A stretch of DNA of 64,000 nucleotides from JBBQFI01 sp038321775. Lineage in GTDB: Bacteria; Verrucomicrobiota; Verrucomicrobiia; Chthoniobacterales; UBA10450. A program made the translations under genes and the position numbers. The notes beneath the pieces were generated by a model. The model was given only the letters and a program-made list of their open reading frames with translations. It did no database searches and was not told where the DNA came from. Shown here one piece after another: positions 52,337 to 62,000 of the stretch. Where the stretch lies: assembly GCA_038321775.1 (NCBI GenBank), contig JBBQFI010000005.1:124001-188000 (forward strand). Direction: 5' to 3'. Numbering within the stretch: position 1 is the stretch's first letter; the number at the start of each line of letters is the position of its first letter.

Positions 52337-52616
52337 AGTTTTGTGAAGGTTGGTTGTGAAAGGGCGACTTACGCGCCGTTTTCGTGTGCCTGGTTTGGGT
52401 TGAAGACACGATTCCACCCGTTGTCGGTATTGAAGATCGACATACTGAGCACGAGCATCGGGTCGTGCATCTGCCGAGGGAGCCGGAATAGGTCGCCGAA
52501 TCTGCGAGGGGAGCTTCGCCGCGAGATTTTCGTTCTTCCCTCTGCGAACTGCCGCCGAGAGTCTCTACTTTCTGAGTTCATGGGTGTCCGTGTTCCTTGG
52601 TTAGTTGATGTAGGGT

Positions 52617-52658
52617 TCATCCGCGCAAGCCGGAGCGGCCAAGTAGTTTTGTTTTCAT
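52617..52658 (-). pseudogene. Remnant 5' end of another aldo/keto reductase
   Basis: The minus strand codes MKTKLLGRSGLRG and then stops. LLGRSGLR and the DNA around it (CGCAAGCCGGAGCGGCC) match the first codons of the intact reductase at 50736. The rest of the gene is missing. The surrounding non-coding stretch 52337-52676 otherwise holds only a low-complexity Arg/Ser-rich frame (52369-52620) that I do not consider a gene. Confidence 0.6.
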
Positions 52659-52676
52659 AGGTTAATTGATTCGGCC

Positions 52677-52988
52677 TTATGCGAAGGCGAGCTGCGGGAT
52701 CAGGTTTGGTGTGGGATAACTCGGCGCTTCGGTGACCGCATGGGCCTCCGGAGGCGGCATCAGGTTAAGTCTCGCGATGTGCGCCTCGACGAGGTCAGGC
52801 AGCAGCAAGTGCGGGAAGGCCGATAGCCGCGAAGCAACGGTTTCTTCCTCGTCCAGGACGAGGTGGATGATTTCGCCTAACTCGGGGTACGCCTGTTGGT
52901 AGATCCGCTGCAGCCGAAGTTTCAGGTCCGCAAGTGCGCGGGTGAGGACGCCGGCAGAGACTGCGCTGATTGGTTCGTCGGTTTTCAT
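52677..52988 (-). CDS. Small soluble protein, unknown
   Basis: The product is 103 residues from ATG 52988. Its N-terminal half is helical (ISAVSAGVLTRALADLKLRLQRIYQQAYPELGEIIHLVLDEEETVASRL) and its C-terminal part is proline-rich. No family is recognised. It is the first gene after the TetR gene on the same strand, with a TetR-type palindrome directly upstream, so it is probably the first gene of the regulated unit. Confidence 0.6.
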   Translation of the reverse strand: MKTDEPISAVSAGVLTRALADLKLRLQRIYQQAYPELGEIIHLVLDEEETVASRLSAFPHLLLPDLVEAHIARLNLMPPPEAHAVTEAPSYPTPNLIPQLAFA

Positions 52989-53011
52989 ATGTTAATTTCC
53001 ACTTGGTATTT

Positions 53012-53027
53012 GACTAGTCGTCTAGTA
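53012..53027 (-). promoter_or_regulatory. Putative TetR operator upstream of the oxidoreductase cluster
   Basis: ACTAG (53013-53017) and CTAGT (53022-53026) form an inverted repeat with a 4-base spacer, inside TGACTAGTCGTCTAGTA. It lies 25-39 bases before the 52988 start and just after the TetR gene, a good position for a TetR-family operator. Confidence 0.45.
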
Positions 53028-53045
53028 ATTCGGCAAAAAAAGAGA

Positions 53046-53663
53046 TCAGTTTGAGGCGTCGACGGCCGCGGGTTGAACCCCAAGGACGTCCAGCGCAACA
53101 TGGTTGAAATTCCGGACCAGCTCGAGGTCGTTTTGGATGCGCGCTTGGGCCAGAGTGCCGTGATAACATGCGAAAAGTGCGTCCGCCTTCGCCTCCGGAT
53201 TGGGGGCATTGATCAAACCTTGCGCATGAGCATCGCGGATCGCCGAGACGAAGTAATTTCGCTTCGTATCGAGGATCCGGTCGATCGTCTCCCGGACGAC
53301 CTGATCCTGCGTACTCACCTCGCTGCCGATCGACAACATTGGGCAGCCGAGAATGGAGCCGCACTGCTTCTGCCGCTCCGCCAAGCTCTCGTAGACACAT
53401 TCAAAGTAGCGCTCGAATCGCTCCAGCGGCGGCACAGTCGGCGAAAAGACGGAATCCATGTGCGCCCGTTTTTTATTCCAATCGGCCTGCAAGGCGGCGG
53501 CAGCGAGCTCCGACTTCGATTTGAAGAAGTAATAAAAGCTTCCCTTTTTTGCACCGGCGCGCTCACAGATCGAGTCGACCGACGTCGTGCCGTAACTGTT
53601 CTCCCAGATTAGATCAATCGCGGCGTCCGTCAGACGCTCTTTCATGTCACTTTTCCTCGCCAC
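53046..53663 (-). CDS. TetR/AcrR-family transcriptional regulator
   Basis: The product is 205 residues from GTG 53663 (ATG 53645 is equally possible). The N-terminal helix-turn-helix is KERLTDAAIDLIWENSYGTTSVDSICERAGAKKGSFYYFFKSKSEL. The C-terminal ligand domain resembles the TetR_C_6/NemR-like group with cysteines (KQCGSILGCPML), which in some relatives sense electrophiles. It probably represses the downstream aldehyde/ketone-reductase genes and itself through the palindromes at 53012 and 53686. Confidence 0.92.
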   Translation of the reverse strand: MARKSDMKERLTDAAIDLIWENSYGTTSVDSICERAGAKKGSFYYFFKSKSELAAAALQADWNKKRAHMDSVFSPTVPPLERFERYFECVYESLAERQKQCGSILGCPMLSIGSEVSTQDQVVRETIDRILDTKRNYFVSAIRDAHAQGLINAPNPEAKADALFACYHGTLAQARIQNDLELVRNFNHVALDVLGVQPAAVDASN

Positions 53664-53685
53664 GGCAGCAGAGTCGTCATTGTAA

Positions 53686-53695
53686 ACTGATCAGT
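53686..53695 (-). promoter_or_regulatory. Putative TetR autoregulatory operator
   Basis: The perfect palindrome ACTGATCAGT is preceded on the minus strand by TTG (TTGACTGATCAGTTTAC), sharing TTGACT with the site at 53012. It lies 23-50 bases upstream of the two candidate tetR starts. Confidence 0.4.
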
Positions 53696-54234
53696 CAACT
53701 TAAATTTGCTAGACGTGATAGGGACATCAACAGCTCTAGGATCGTCGAAAAGCCGCTCCCGGAATAGAGCATCTCCCGCACGCACCGTATCCCAAGTTTG
53801 TGCTCGCCGTGTATGCTCAAGCGCAATGGAAAGGTCGCGAGTCGCGACGATCAACTCTGTCTCTTTGATTTCGGAAATTCGAGTTTCGTCCAGCAATGGT
53901 TAGGGAATTGGAGGCGAAGGGCACCTTGAATGGAAGCGCTCTTCGAGGCGTAACACCATTAGTTAGGTCACCCTATGTTCGAAGGCACCAGTTCCGCGTA
54001 GACGCCGGGCGTAGGCCTGCACCGCGGACGTTTGGAGTCTTCCGTCATCCAACCTTTTTTAACCATCGGAGTTAAAGAAGCCCGGTTTGTGCCCGATCCG
54101 AATTGAATGCTGCGAAGAACGCCTTGGTTACCCGGAAGTCACCAGCCTGCCCAAACCTCATCGCCAATTTCGTCGAAACCAGGGCCAATGCACTTACCAG
54201 GGTCGTTGGCGCGAGATGGCAAAACAAGCTCGGC
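53696..54234. other. Long intergenic region without a clear gene
   Basis: About 540 bases between tetR and the secreted protease gene hold only short frames. One minus-strand frame (53642-53896, TTG start) gives a helical peptide with EHTRRAQTWDTVRAGDALFRERLF, perhaps a gene relic. A plus-strand frame at 54087-54305 is basic and low in family character. No RNA gene or repeat was recognised. Confidence 0.4.
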
Positions 54235-55857
54235 CTAATCGACCAGGTACGCTTCGAGGAGCGCGACGCCTGTGGTTAATCCAGCGCCACGAACAATCGT
54301 GGTAAACCTGCCGGGTCCCGGCCTGAGAAAGATGACCGAATCACGAAAATCACCGGGGGCAAATCCGGCCGCGGAAATCGCAGAACTATTGGCGGCACTT
54401 TGCCAATTGTCATTACTAGCGATGAGCGCGCCATTGGAATCGTGCAACTCCAAGACAGGATTTTGCAGCGCCCCGGTCACGCCTCGCGCAGCAAGATCAG
54501 GCCCGATCGCACGCAGCAACAATCGCTGAGAAAGGCTGTGCACGATGAGACCTCCAATCAAAACGTTGTCGCCCGTGCGAACCAAAGCGCGGCCCGAAAG
54601 ATTCAGCAGACGCGCATTGCCGATGGTGCCGATGTCGTAGACTTCGATCAATCCGATGCCAGCGCTGCCATTCACGCCTCGCAAAACCGCAGTGTATGCG
54701 CCAACGGGCAACGTCGCGGCCAGCGCAGCTTCTCTATCATCACCAGGAGCTACTCCAATATTCTGAATCTCGGACGCCTGCGCACTGCTCCGCCAGCTAT
54801 CGTTCGTGGCGAGCAACGCCCCGGTCGCATTGTGCAATTCAATCAGCGGATTCGCGAGCCGTCCCGGCAGAGGGATTCCCCCTACCTGAAGCGACGATCC
54901 GATCCCACGAATAACGACACGGCGTGATTGCCCTGGAGTTCCCACAATAATAAAACCCGCGATGGTTACCTGATCGCCAACGCCAACGGTGGCGCGCGTG
55001 GAAATATTCACGAGCCGCGGCTCAACCACGCTGTTGATCCATGCGATTCTCGAAGAAATGCGCGTTGCGTAAAAGCCGGAGGGTATCGGCGCGCTACCGC
55101 TGACGAAATGACGATCCGGATTATAGAAACCGCGTTCGTCGAACAATGCAGCGATGAAACCTCCCGTGCCGTTAGGACCGGTATAGAAGGAACCATCGAC
55201 GTCGTAATTGATGCCGCCGAGTTTCCAGATTCCGCCGTCATTGAGAAAAACACCGCCGCCGGAATCGCCATTGGCCAAATGTGCCTCGTTAGGCAAACCA
55301 GCCTTATCGAAAAGTGCATAGATTTGATCGCCACCCGGCGGCCGAGGTTTGATCGCAGCCACAACGTTCTCACCCCAACGCTGCACGGTGTCGGTCGGGC
55401 CCCAATTCCATCCGCGCAGATTCCCGCTTGAAGTAACCGCGGTGCCGCGCTGTTTGCCGCGCCCGATCACGACGAGATGTTTTCCGACTTCGGTACTTCC
55501 GGTGTAGACCGGCGCAAAGAGACTAAACGTCTGCGCGACCTGGAAGATGCGCAGATCGGTGCTCTCATCGTCGAAGGAGTTGGTAATCGTGTAATTCGCG
55601 CCGCGATAGACGAGCTTGTCGGAATTGAAACCGATGTGCTGCGCGGTGATGAAAAAATGCGGCGCTATCGGCGTTCCGAGGTAATCGCCAAAAATTCCCT
55701 CATATTGCCAACCGCTATTGAGCAACGAGCCTGTGGCCGCAGTCGTGTTCGCCGTCGGATCGCCGGTACGATAAAGAATGATCCCGTTTGCGGCGAAGAT
55801 GAATGAAAAGAGGCAGGCGACCACCAGCAAACCTTTCCCTCGAGCCCTAGACTTCAC
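54235..55857 (-). CDS. Secreted trypsin-like protein with two repeated beta-sandwich domains
   Basis: The product is 540 residues. A signal peptide (GLLVVACLFSFIFAANG) leads into a trypsin-fold domain with His in FFITAQHIGF, Asp in DDESTDLRIF and Ser in NGDSGGGVFL, so the triad appears complete. Two homologous domains follow (about 285-410 and 415-540), each with LxNxSxRAxVxxGDxVxIxGFI, a VIRGIGSSL/LRAIGPDL core, NPLIELHNATGALLATND/NPVLELHDSNGALIASND, and a GLIEVYD/ALLEAYLVD end. Such repeats occur on secreted proteins of Verrucomicrobiota and Acidobacteria. It is divergent from the NRPS operon. Confidence 0.82.
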   Translation of the reverse strand: MKSRARGKGLLVVACLFSFIFAANGIILYRTGDPTANTTAATGSLLNSGWQYEGIFGDYLGTPIAPHFFITAQHIGFNSDKLVYRGANYTITNSFDDESTDLRIFQVAQTFSLFAPVYTGSTEVGKHLVVIGRGKQRGTAVTSSGNLRGWNWGPTDTVQRWGENVVAAIKPRPPGGDQIYALFDKAGLPNEAHLANGDSGGGVFLNDGGIWKLGGINYDVDGSFYTGPNGTGGFIAALFDERGFYNPDRHFVSGSAPIPSGFYATRISSRIAWINSVVEPRLVNISTRATVGVGDQVTIAGFIIVGTPGQSRRVVIRGIGSSLQVGGIPLPGRLANPLIELHNATGALLATNDSWRSSAQASEIQNIGVAPGDDREAALAATLPVGAYTAVLRGVNGSAGIGLIEVYDIGTIGNARLLNLSGRALVRTGDNVLIGGLIVHSLSQRLLLRAIGPDLAARGVTGALQNPVLELHDSNGALIASNDNWQSAANSSAISAAGFAPGDFRDSVIFLRPGPGRFTTIVRGAGLTTGVALLEAYLVD

Positions 55858-55993
55858 CGAAAAAGCATATCACAAACTGTGACGCTTCGCTTAAATCCGC
55901 TTATGCGCGGCACAAATGCCGCTTCATTAAGTTCGATATTTTTTCGTGTCACTCTAAAGTTTTGTTCAAGCAAGTCTCAAACTACCGGTTGCC

Positions 55994-57868
55994 ATGCTGA
56001 CGGATGATGTTGTGAAAGTGCGAGCTCGGGATATCCCCATTTTCGGGAAACTCGTTCAACACATGATCACGAAGCAGGCGCGAACTCAGCCGGAGCGCAT
56101 TGCAATCGCGATGGGATCCGATGAATGGAGCTACGGCAAGCTTGAGCGCGAAGCGACCCAGCTCGCAAATTATCTTCGCTCGTTAGGCGCGGGGACAGAA
56201 GCCCCCGTCGGTCTTTGTCTCGAGCGCTCTCCGCAATTCATCATTGCTGCGCTTGCGATCATGAAATGTGGCGCGGCTTATCTGCCGATGGATTCAGCGC
56301 ATCCGGCAGAGCGACTGCGTTTCATTGTGAAGGATGCCGGCGTCGACCTGCTGATCACGCAAGAGAACTTCGCGAATCGTTTTGAAGAATCACATGCAAA
56401 AGTTGTTGCGCTCGATGCGCAGAAGGATGCGATCGCTCAGCAATCCACCGAATCTCCCAATGTCCAACTCGCGCTCGATGATCTCGCTTATGTGATTTAC
56501 ACGTCCGGTTCGACAGGAGAACCGAAGGGTGTCGAAGTCACGCATCGCAATCTGTCGAATCTCATCGCATGGCACGTCCGCGCCTTCGATGTCGATGAAT
56601 CCGTCCGCGCGACTTTCCAAGCCGGTGTGGGGTTCGATGCTGCGGTCTGGGAGATCTGGCCGCATCTCGCAATGGGCGCCGCGACTTATTTGCCTAACGA
56701 GTCGACGCGCCTGTCCGCGGAAGAGCTGCGCGATTGGCTGGTCGCCCAACAAATCACGATCAGTTTTGTTTCGACCGCGATCGCCGAGCAACTAATTGCC
56801 TCGCCGTGGCCGAAAAATACCGCTTTGCGATTCCTGCTCACGGGCGCTGATACGCTTCATCGTTATCCGCGCCCGGATCTTCCTTTCGCATTCGTGAATA
56901 ATTACGGGCCGACGGAATGCACAGTGGTTGCGACGTCGGGAAAAATCATCGCCGCTACAAACAATGAAAAATTGCCGTCGATCGGATCGGCCATCGACAA
57001 TGTGCGCATCTACATTGTGGCCGATCAGCTCGTCGAGGTCACCGATGGCGAAATCGGCGAAATTTACATTGGTGGAGCGGGCGTTGCTCGCGGTTACCGC
57101 AATCGACCAAAACTGACGGCGGAACGTTTTGTTCCCGACCCATTCGCCAACGACGGCGGCCGCATGTATCGCAGCGGCGATCTCGGGCGTCGTCTTTCAA
57201 ACGGCGAAATCACATTTTTGGGACGCGTCGACGATCAGATCAAGATCCGCGGTTATCGAATCGAACTGGGTGAAATCAGTTCCGTTCTGAATAAATATCC
57301 CGCGGTTCAATCAGCTGTTGTCATCGCGCGTGAAGATGTGCCGGGCGAAAAGCGTTTGGTTGCTTACGTCGTTCCCAGCAACGGCTCGCAACGCGATGAG
57401 CAAACTCTGCGCGATTCGATTCGGCAACGATTGCCAGATTACATGGAGCCGTCCGCTTTCGTTTGGATGGAGTCGCTCCCGTTAACGCCAAATGGAAAAA
57501 TTGATCGCGCTGCGCTGCCGGCACCAAACGTCGAGAACAGCTCGCGCGAAAGGGAATTTATCGCACCGCGTACACCTGTGGAGGAAACGCTCGCCGGAAT
57601 CATTCAGGAATTTCTCAAAATTCCTCGCATCAGCGTCGATGACGATTTCTTTCATCTCGGCGCTCACTCGCTTCTCGGCGCGCAAATCATCGCGCGGGTG
57701 CGCAGTGTTTTTGGAACCGATCTGAAGTTACTCGACGTCTTCGATGCGCCGACCGTGGCGGAACTTTCCGTGAGAATCGAAGATGCCTTAACGCGTCAGC
57801 TCAGCGAAATGAGCGAAGCGGAAGTCGACGCCGCACTTGCTGCTTTGCATGAAGACGCGAAGAAGTAA
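55994..57868 (+). CDS. NRPS adenylation-carrier didomain protein (A-PCP)
   Basis: The product is 624 residues. The A domain is at about 25-520: YTSGSTGEPKGVEVTH near 170, FDAAVWEIW, NNYGPTECTVVAT near 302, YRSGDLGRR, GRVDDQIKIRGYRIELGEI, and the catalytic Lys in NGKIDRAALP. The carrier domain follows, with the phosphopantetheine Ser in LGAHSLLG near 558. Specificity residues read by alignment to GrsA give DAWFLGNVVK, a known leucine signature. It would activate and hold the first amino acid for the P450 and the next NRPS. The stop overlaps the P450 start (TAATG). Confidence 0.93.
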   Translation: MLTDDVVKVRARDIPIFGKLVQHMITKQARTQPERIAIAMGSDEWSYGKLEREATQLANYLRSLGAGTEAPVGLCLERSPQFIIAALAIMKCGAAYLPMDSAHPAERLRFIVKDAGVDLLITQENFANRFEESHAKVVALDAQKDAIAQQSTESPNVQLALDDLAYVIYTSGSTGEPKGVEVTHRNLSNLIAWHVRAFDVDESVRATFQAGVGFDAAVWEIWPHLAMGAATYLPNESTRLSAEELRDWLVAQQITISFVSTAIAEQLIASPWPKNTALRFLLTGADTLHRYPRPDLPFAFVNNYGPTECTVVATSGKIIAATNNEKLPSIGSAIDNVRIYIVADQLVEVTDGEIGEIYIGGAGVARGYRNRPKLTAERFVPDPFANDGGRMYRSGDLGRRLSNGEITFLGRVDDQIKIRGYRIELGEISSVLNKYPAVQSAVVIAREDVPGEKRLVAYVVPSNGSQRDEQTLRDSIRQRLPDYMEPSAFVWMESLPLTPNGKIDRAALPAPNVENSSREREFIAPRTPVEETLAGIIQEFLKIPRISVDDDFFHLGAHSLLGAQIIARVRSVFGTDLKLLDVFDAPTVAELSVRIEDALTRQLSEMSEAEVDAALAALHEDAKK

Positions 57869-59094
57869 TGATGGCTTCGTCCGACGCCAGCCTGAGTCTT
57901 GTTCGATTGCTTGAGCCGGAAGTTCTGGCCAATCCCTATCCGCTTTATCGCAAACTGCGTTCCGAAGATCCGGTGCATTGGGATCGCTTCATGCACACGT
58001 GGGTCGTGACGCGTTATCCAGACGTGATCAACGTTCTGCATTCTTTCTCCGCCGATCGCACGCCAACTCCCGAGCAGCTGACTACGATGGGATTGTCCGG
58101 CCTCAATCCGATCGCCAGAGTCATGGTGAAACAAATGTTGTTTATGGATGCGCCGGCGCACACGCGTCTGCGCGGGCTGGCCTCCGTCGCATTTACGCCG
58201 CAGCGCGTGCGCGCGTTGCGTTCACATATTCAAGAGATCGTCGATCAATTGCTCGACCGCGTCGTGTCGCAGGGTCGGATGGATATCATCGCGGATTTTG
58301 CCGCCCCGATGCCGGCGATTGTCACTGCGGAAATGCTCGGTGTCCCGACAGAAGATCACGTGAATCTAAAAAAATGGTCGGCCGATTTCGCAGAGATGCT
58401 GGGAAATTTTCAACACAATCCTGACCGCATTCCGCGCGTGCTCGAAAGCACGAACAATCTTGTTAATTATTTCGAGGCGATGATCAGCAAGATGCGTGAG
58501 CATCCGCGCGAAGGATTGATTTATTCGTTCATGACCGCTGAGATCGACGGTGATCGGTTGAGCGAAGAAGAAATCGTCGCCAATTGTATTGTGACCATGG
58601 TGGGCGGACAGGAAACGACGACGAATTTGATCGGCAACGGACTGCTGACGTTAATGCGCAATCGCGAACAGCTCGAACAATTGCGAGACAATCCAGATCT
58701 GATCCAATCCGCGGTGGAGGAATTACTGCGTTACGAAAGCCCGAGTCAGCACACGGGCCGTATCGCGCGCGAAGATGTAGAAATCGGTGGGAAACAAATC
58801 CGCAAAGGACAAGCGGTGATGGCAATCATGGCAGCGGGCAATCGCGACCCGGAACGTTTTCCCGATCCGGATACGCTCATCCTCGACCGTAAGGATAACA
58901 AACATCTCGCTTTCGGCTGGTCGAGTCACTTTTGTTTCGGAGCGCCGCTCGCACGGATGGAAGGACAAATTGCTTTCGAAACAGTTTTGCGGCGGCTTCC
59001 AAATCTGGAAGTGGCGTCGGGATCTTTGACGTGGCGCGACAATTCAGGCCTGCGTGGATTAACGGCTTTACCGGTAACGTTCTCGAAGAATTAA
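57868..59094 (+). CDS. Cytochrome P450
   Basis: The product is 408 residues, the usual length of soluble bacterial P450s. The I-helix oxygen-activation motif is VGGQETTTN, the ExxR helix is EELLRYESPSQHTGR, and the heme-ligand loop is FGWSSHFCFGAPLAR with the axial Cys. Placed between an A-PCP gene and a C-A-PCP-PCP-TE gene, and coupled to both by one-base TAATG overlaps, it is likely to oxidise a carrier-bound amino acid, as NovI and NikQ do at the beta-carbon. Beta-hydroxyleucine is the inferred intermediate. Confidence 0.94.
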   Translation: MMASSDASLSLVRLLEPEVLANPYPLYRKLRSEDPVHWDRFMHTWVVTRYPDVINVLHSFSADRTPTPEQLTTMGLSGLNPIARVMVKQMLFMDAPAHTRLRGLASVAFTPQRVRALRSHIQEIVDQLLDRVVSQGRMDIIADFAAPMPAIVTAEMLGVPTEDHVNLKKWSADFAEMLGNFQHNPDRIPRVLESTNNLVNYFEAMISKMREHPREGLIYSFMTAEIDGDRLSEEEIVANCIVTMVGGQETTTNLIGNGLLTLMRNREQLEQLRDNPDLIQSAVEELLRYESPSQHTGRIAREDVEIGGKQIRKGQAVMAIMAAGNRDPERFPDPDTLILDRKDNKHLAFGWSSHFCFGAPLARMEGQIAFETVLRRLPNLEVASGSLTWRDNSGLRGLTALPVTFSKN

Positions 59095-62000
59095 TGCAGC
59101 CTAACGAGAGAAGAACGAGCGAGCTTTCCGAGGCACGCCGTGCGCTCTTGCAGAAATATCTTCGTGGCGAAATGGCCCGGAGCGAGACGAAGCCGGCGAC
59201 TATTCCAAAGCGAAAAAACTCGGGGCCAGCGCCACTTTCCTACAGCCAGCAGCAAATCTGGCTGCATTCGCAATTGGCGGATGCTTATCTCATTTATAAC
59301 GAGCCGATCACGATTCATCGCCGCGGCGACCTGAATGTTTCTGCGTTGGAGCGCAGTTTCACCGAAGTCGTTAGGCGACATGAAGCCTGGCGGACAGCAT
59401 TTGCATGGACGGGCGATGAAGGTGTGCAGATCGTTCAACCGGCGCCAACGCGCATCGAAATTCCCTACGTCGATTTGCGCGCGCATCCACAACCTGAAGA
59501 GGAAGCGCTTCGACTCGCGACGGAGGACGTGCAGCGGCCGTTCGATCTCGCGCACGGTCCGATGTATCGGCTGCGGCTGGTACGTTTACGCGACGACGAA
59601 CATCGCCTCTTCATCACGTTGCATCACATCATCTTCGACGGTGTGTCGCTTTATCGCGTGTTGCTGCCGGAGCTTCTAGCTCTGTACGAAGCCTTCGCCA
59701 AAAACGAACCCGCGGCGTTGAGCGAATTGCCCATTCAATATCCTGACTACGCGAGCTGGCAGCGTGAATCGGTAAAGGAGATTTCTTCGGAACAGTTTTC
59801 CTACTGGAAAACCGTGCTCACTGATTTGCCGGTGCTCGAACTAAAAACAGATCATCCTCGCCCGCCGACTCAAACCTACGCCGGCGCGATGGAAGTTTTT
59901 GAAATTTCACCTGCGATCGCGAACGCGTTGAAAAATCTGAGTCAGGCTCATGGTGCGACGCTTTTCATGACGATGACCGCTGCATTCATGGTGCTCCTAC
60001 AAAATTACACGGACCAGGAAGACATCGTCATCGGCGGAATCACCAGTGGCCGCAATCGCGACGAAACGATGGGCTTGCTCGGATGTTTTTTGAATACGAT
60101 CCCAATTCGCTGTGCATTCTCGAAGGAACTTCCATTTGATCAGGTTCTTTCGCGTGTTCGCATTGCTACGCTCGGTGCGCTGTCGCATGATGAAGTTCCG
60201 TTCGAATTGCTCGTGCAAAAGTTCGCGCACAAACGTGATCCAAGCAGAGCGCCGTTGGTGCAGGCGTTGATCGTAGTGGAGCCGCCGCTCGATCCGCTCC
60301 CAAGCGGTTGGGCGTTCACGCACATGGACGTCGAAACCGGCACGGCGAAGTTCGATCTCCAACTTGGCCTGGACGATCGCGAAGAAGGTTTTAGCGGCCG
60401 TTTCATTTACAACACCGATCTTTTCGAGAGCGAAACGATCAAGATGTTGAAATCGCGCTGGCTGAAATTGCTCGAGCGCATTGCGACTGATCCGACACAA
60501 CGCGTTTGCGATCTTTTGCGGACGAACATCGTCGAACAATCGATGCCGCCGGCGAAATGGAACGGGATTCACACCGATTACCCGCGCGACTCCGCGATTC
60601 ACGAAATTTTCGAAGAACAGGTCGAGCGCACGCCCGATGCGATCGCGCTCGTCTTTCAGAATACGCAACTCACTTATGAGGAATTGAATCGTCGCGCAAA
60701 TCGACTCGCGCGAAGGCTGCAAAAACTCGGAGTTAGTCGCGATGTGCCGGTGGGTGTTCAGATGGAGCGCTCATTAGAAATGGTGATCGCGCTTCTGGGC
60801 ATTCTCAAAGCTGGCGGCGCCTACGTTCCGCTTGATCGATCGTATCCGGCCGAGCGCCTCGCGTTGATGATGAAGGATGCGCAGATGCCGGTAATTCTCG
60901 CGTCAGAAGCTCACAGCGAATTGTCCGAAGTAAAAATTCTGTCCGTGAAAGCGGAAAACTTTGCTGACGAAAGCGACGCGAATCTGCAAATCACCGCAGG
61001 CTCCGAAGATCTGGCTTATGTCATTTACACTTCCGGTTCGACGGGAACGCCGAAGGGCGTGGCCGTTCCGCATCGCGCAGTCGTTAGGCTAGTCAAGGAA
61101 ACTGATTATGCCTCTTTTTCGCCTAACGAGACGTTTCTGCAGCTCGCGCCAATTTCGTTCGACGCTTCGACCTTTGAAATTTGGGGTCCGCTCTTAAACG
61201 GCGGCAAGCTGGTCGTGATGCCGGCTGCGCCGCCAACGCTCGAAGAAATTGGACGCGCCATCAGCGAGCACGGCATCACGACATTGTGGCTCACCTCCGG
61301 CCTGTTCAACGCGATGGTCGATGAGCGACTGGACGATCTGCGTCCGTTACGTCAACTGCTCGCAGGCGGCGACATTCTTTCCACTACGCACGTTCGCAAA
61401 GCGGCAGCCGCTTTGAAAAATACCCGACTGATCAACGGCTACGGTCCCACCGAGAGCACCACGTTTGCGTGTTGCCATACGATTGATGAAAGCACTCTGC
61501 TCGGAAGTTCCATTCCGATTGGCAAGCCGATTGCAAACACCACGGCTTACCTTTTAGACGCAAATTTAAAAACGGTTCCCATCGGTGTGAGCGGTGAGTT
61601 GTGCATCGGCGGCGATGGCTTGGCGCGGGGTTACTGGCAACGCGAAGAATTGACGGCAGAAAAATTTGTCAACGATCCGTTCAGTGACAAAACGAATGCG
61701 CGACTCTACAAAACTGGTGATCTCGCGCGCTGGCGAGCGGACGGAGCGATCGAGTTTCTTGGGCGCGTCGATAATCAAATCAAGCTGCGCGGCTTTCGGA
61801 TTGAACCAGGCGAAATCGAGACCGCGCTTAAACACCAGCCGGATGTCCGCGACGCTGCCGTTATCGTGCGAGAAGAGAAACCAGGGGAAAAACATCTCGT
61901 CGCTTATGTCGCTGGATCGGCTTTGTCGAAGGACTTGTTCGTTGCGCTGAAAAAGACACTACCCGATTACATGGTGCCTTCAGCCATCGTGATGTTGTCC

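Noticed and set aside
52369..52620. 83-residue Arg/Ser-rich minus-strand frame between the SDR and small-gene regions
   Set aside because: It begins right at the stop of a gene remnant and has no family features, so it is probably non-coding debris.
45605..53700. A classical tRNA-integrated genomic island at tRNA-Thr
   Set aside because: The suspect block lies on the 5' side of the tRNA, no integrase gene is visible, and I found no repeat of the tRNA 3' end at the far side.
53642..53896. Minus-strand 84-residue frame overlapping the tetR start
   Set aside because: It starts at TTG and runs through the tetR promoter/operator region and into the tetR start, so at best it is a relic.
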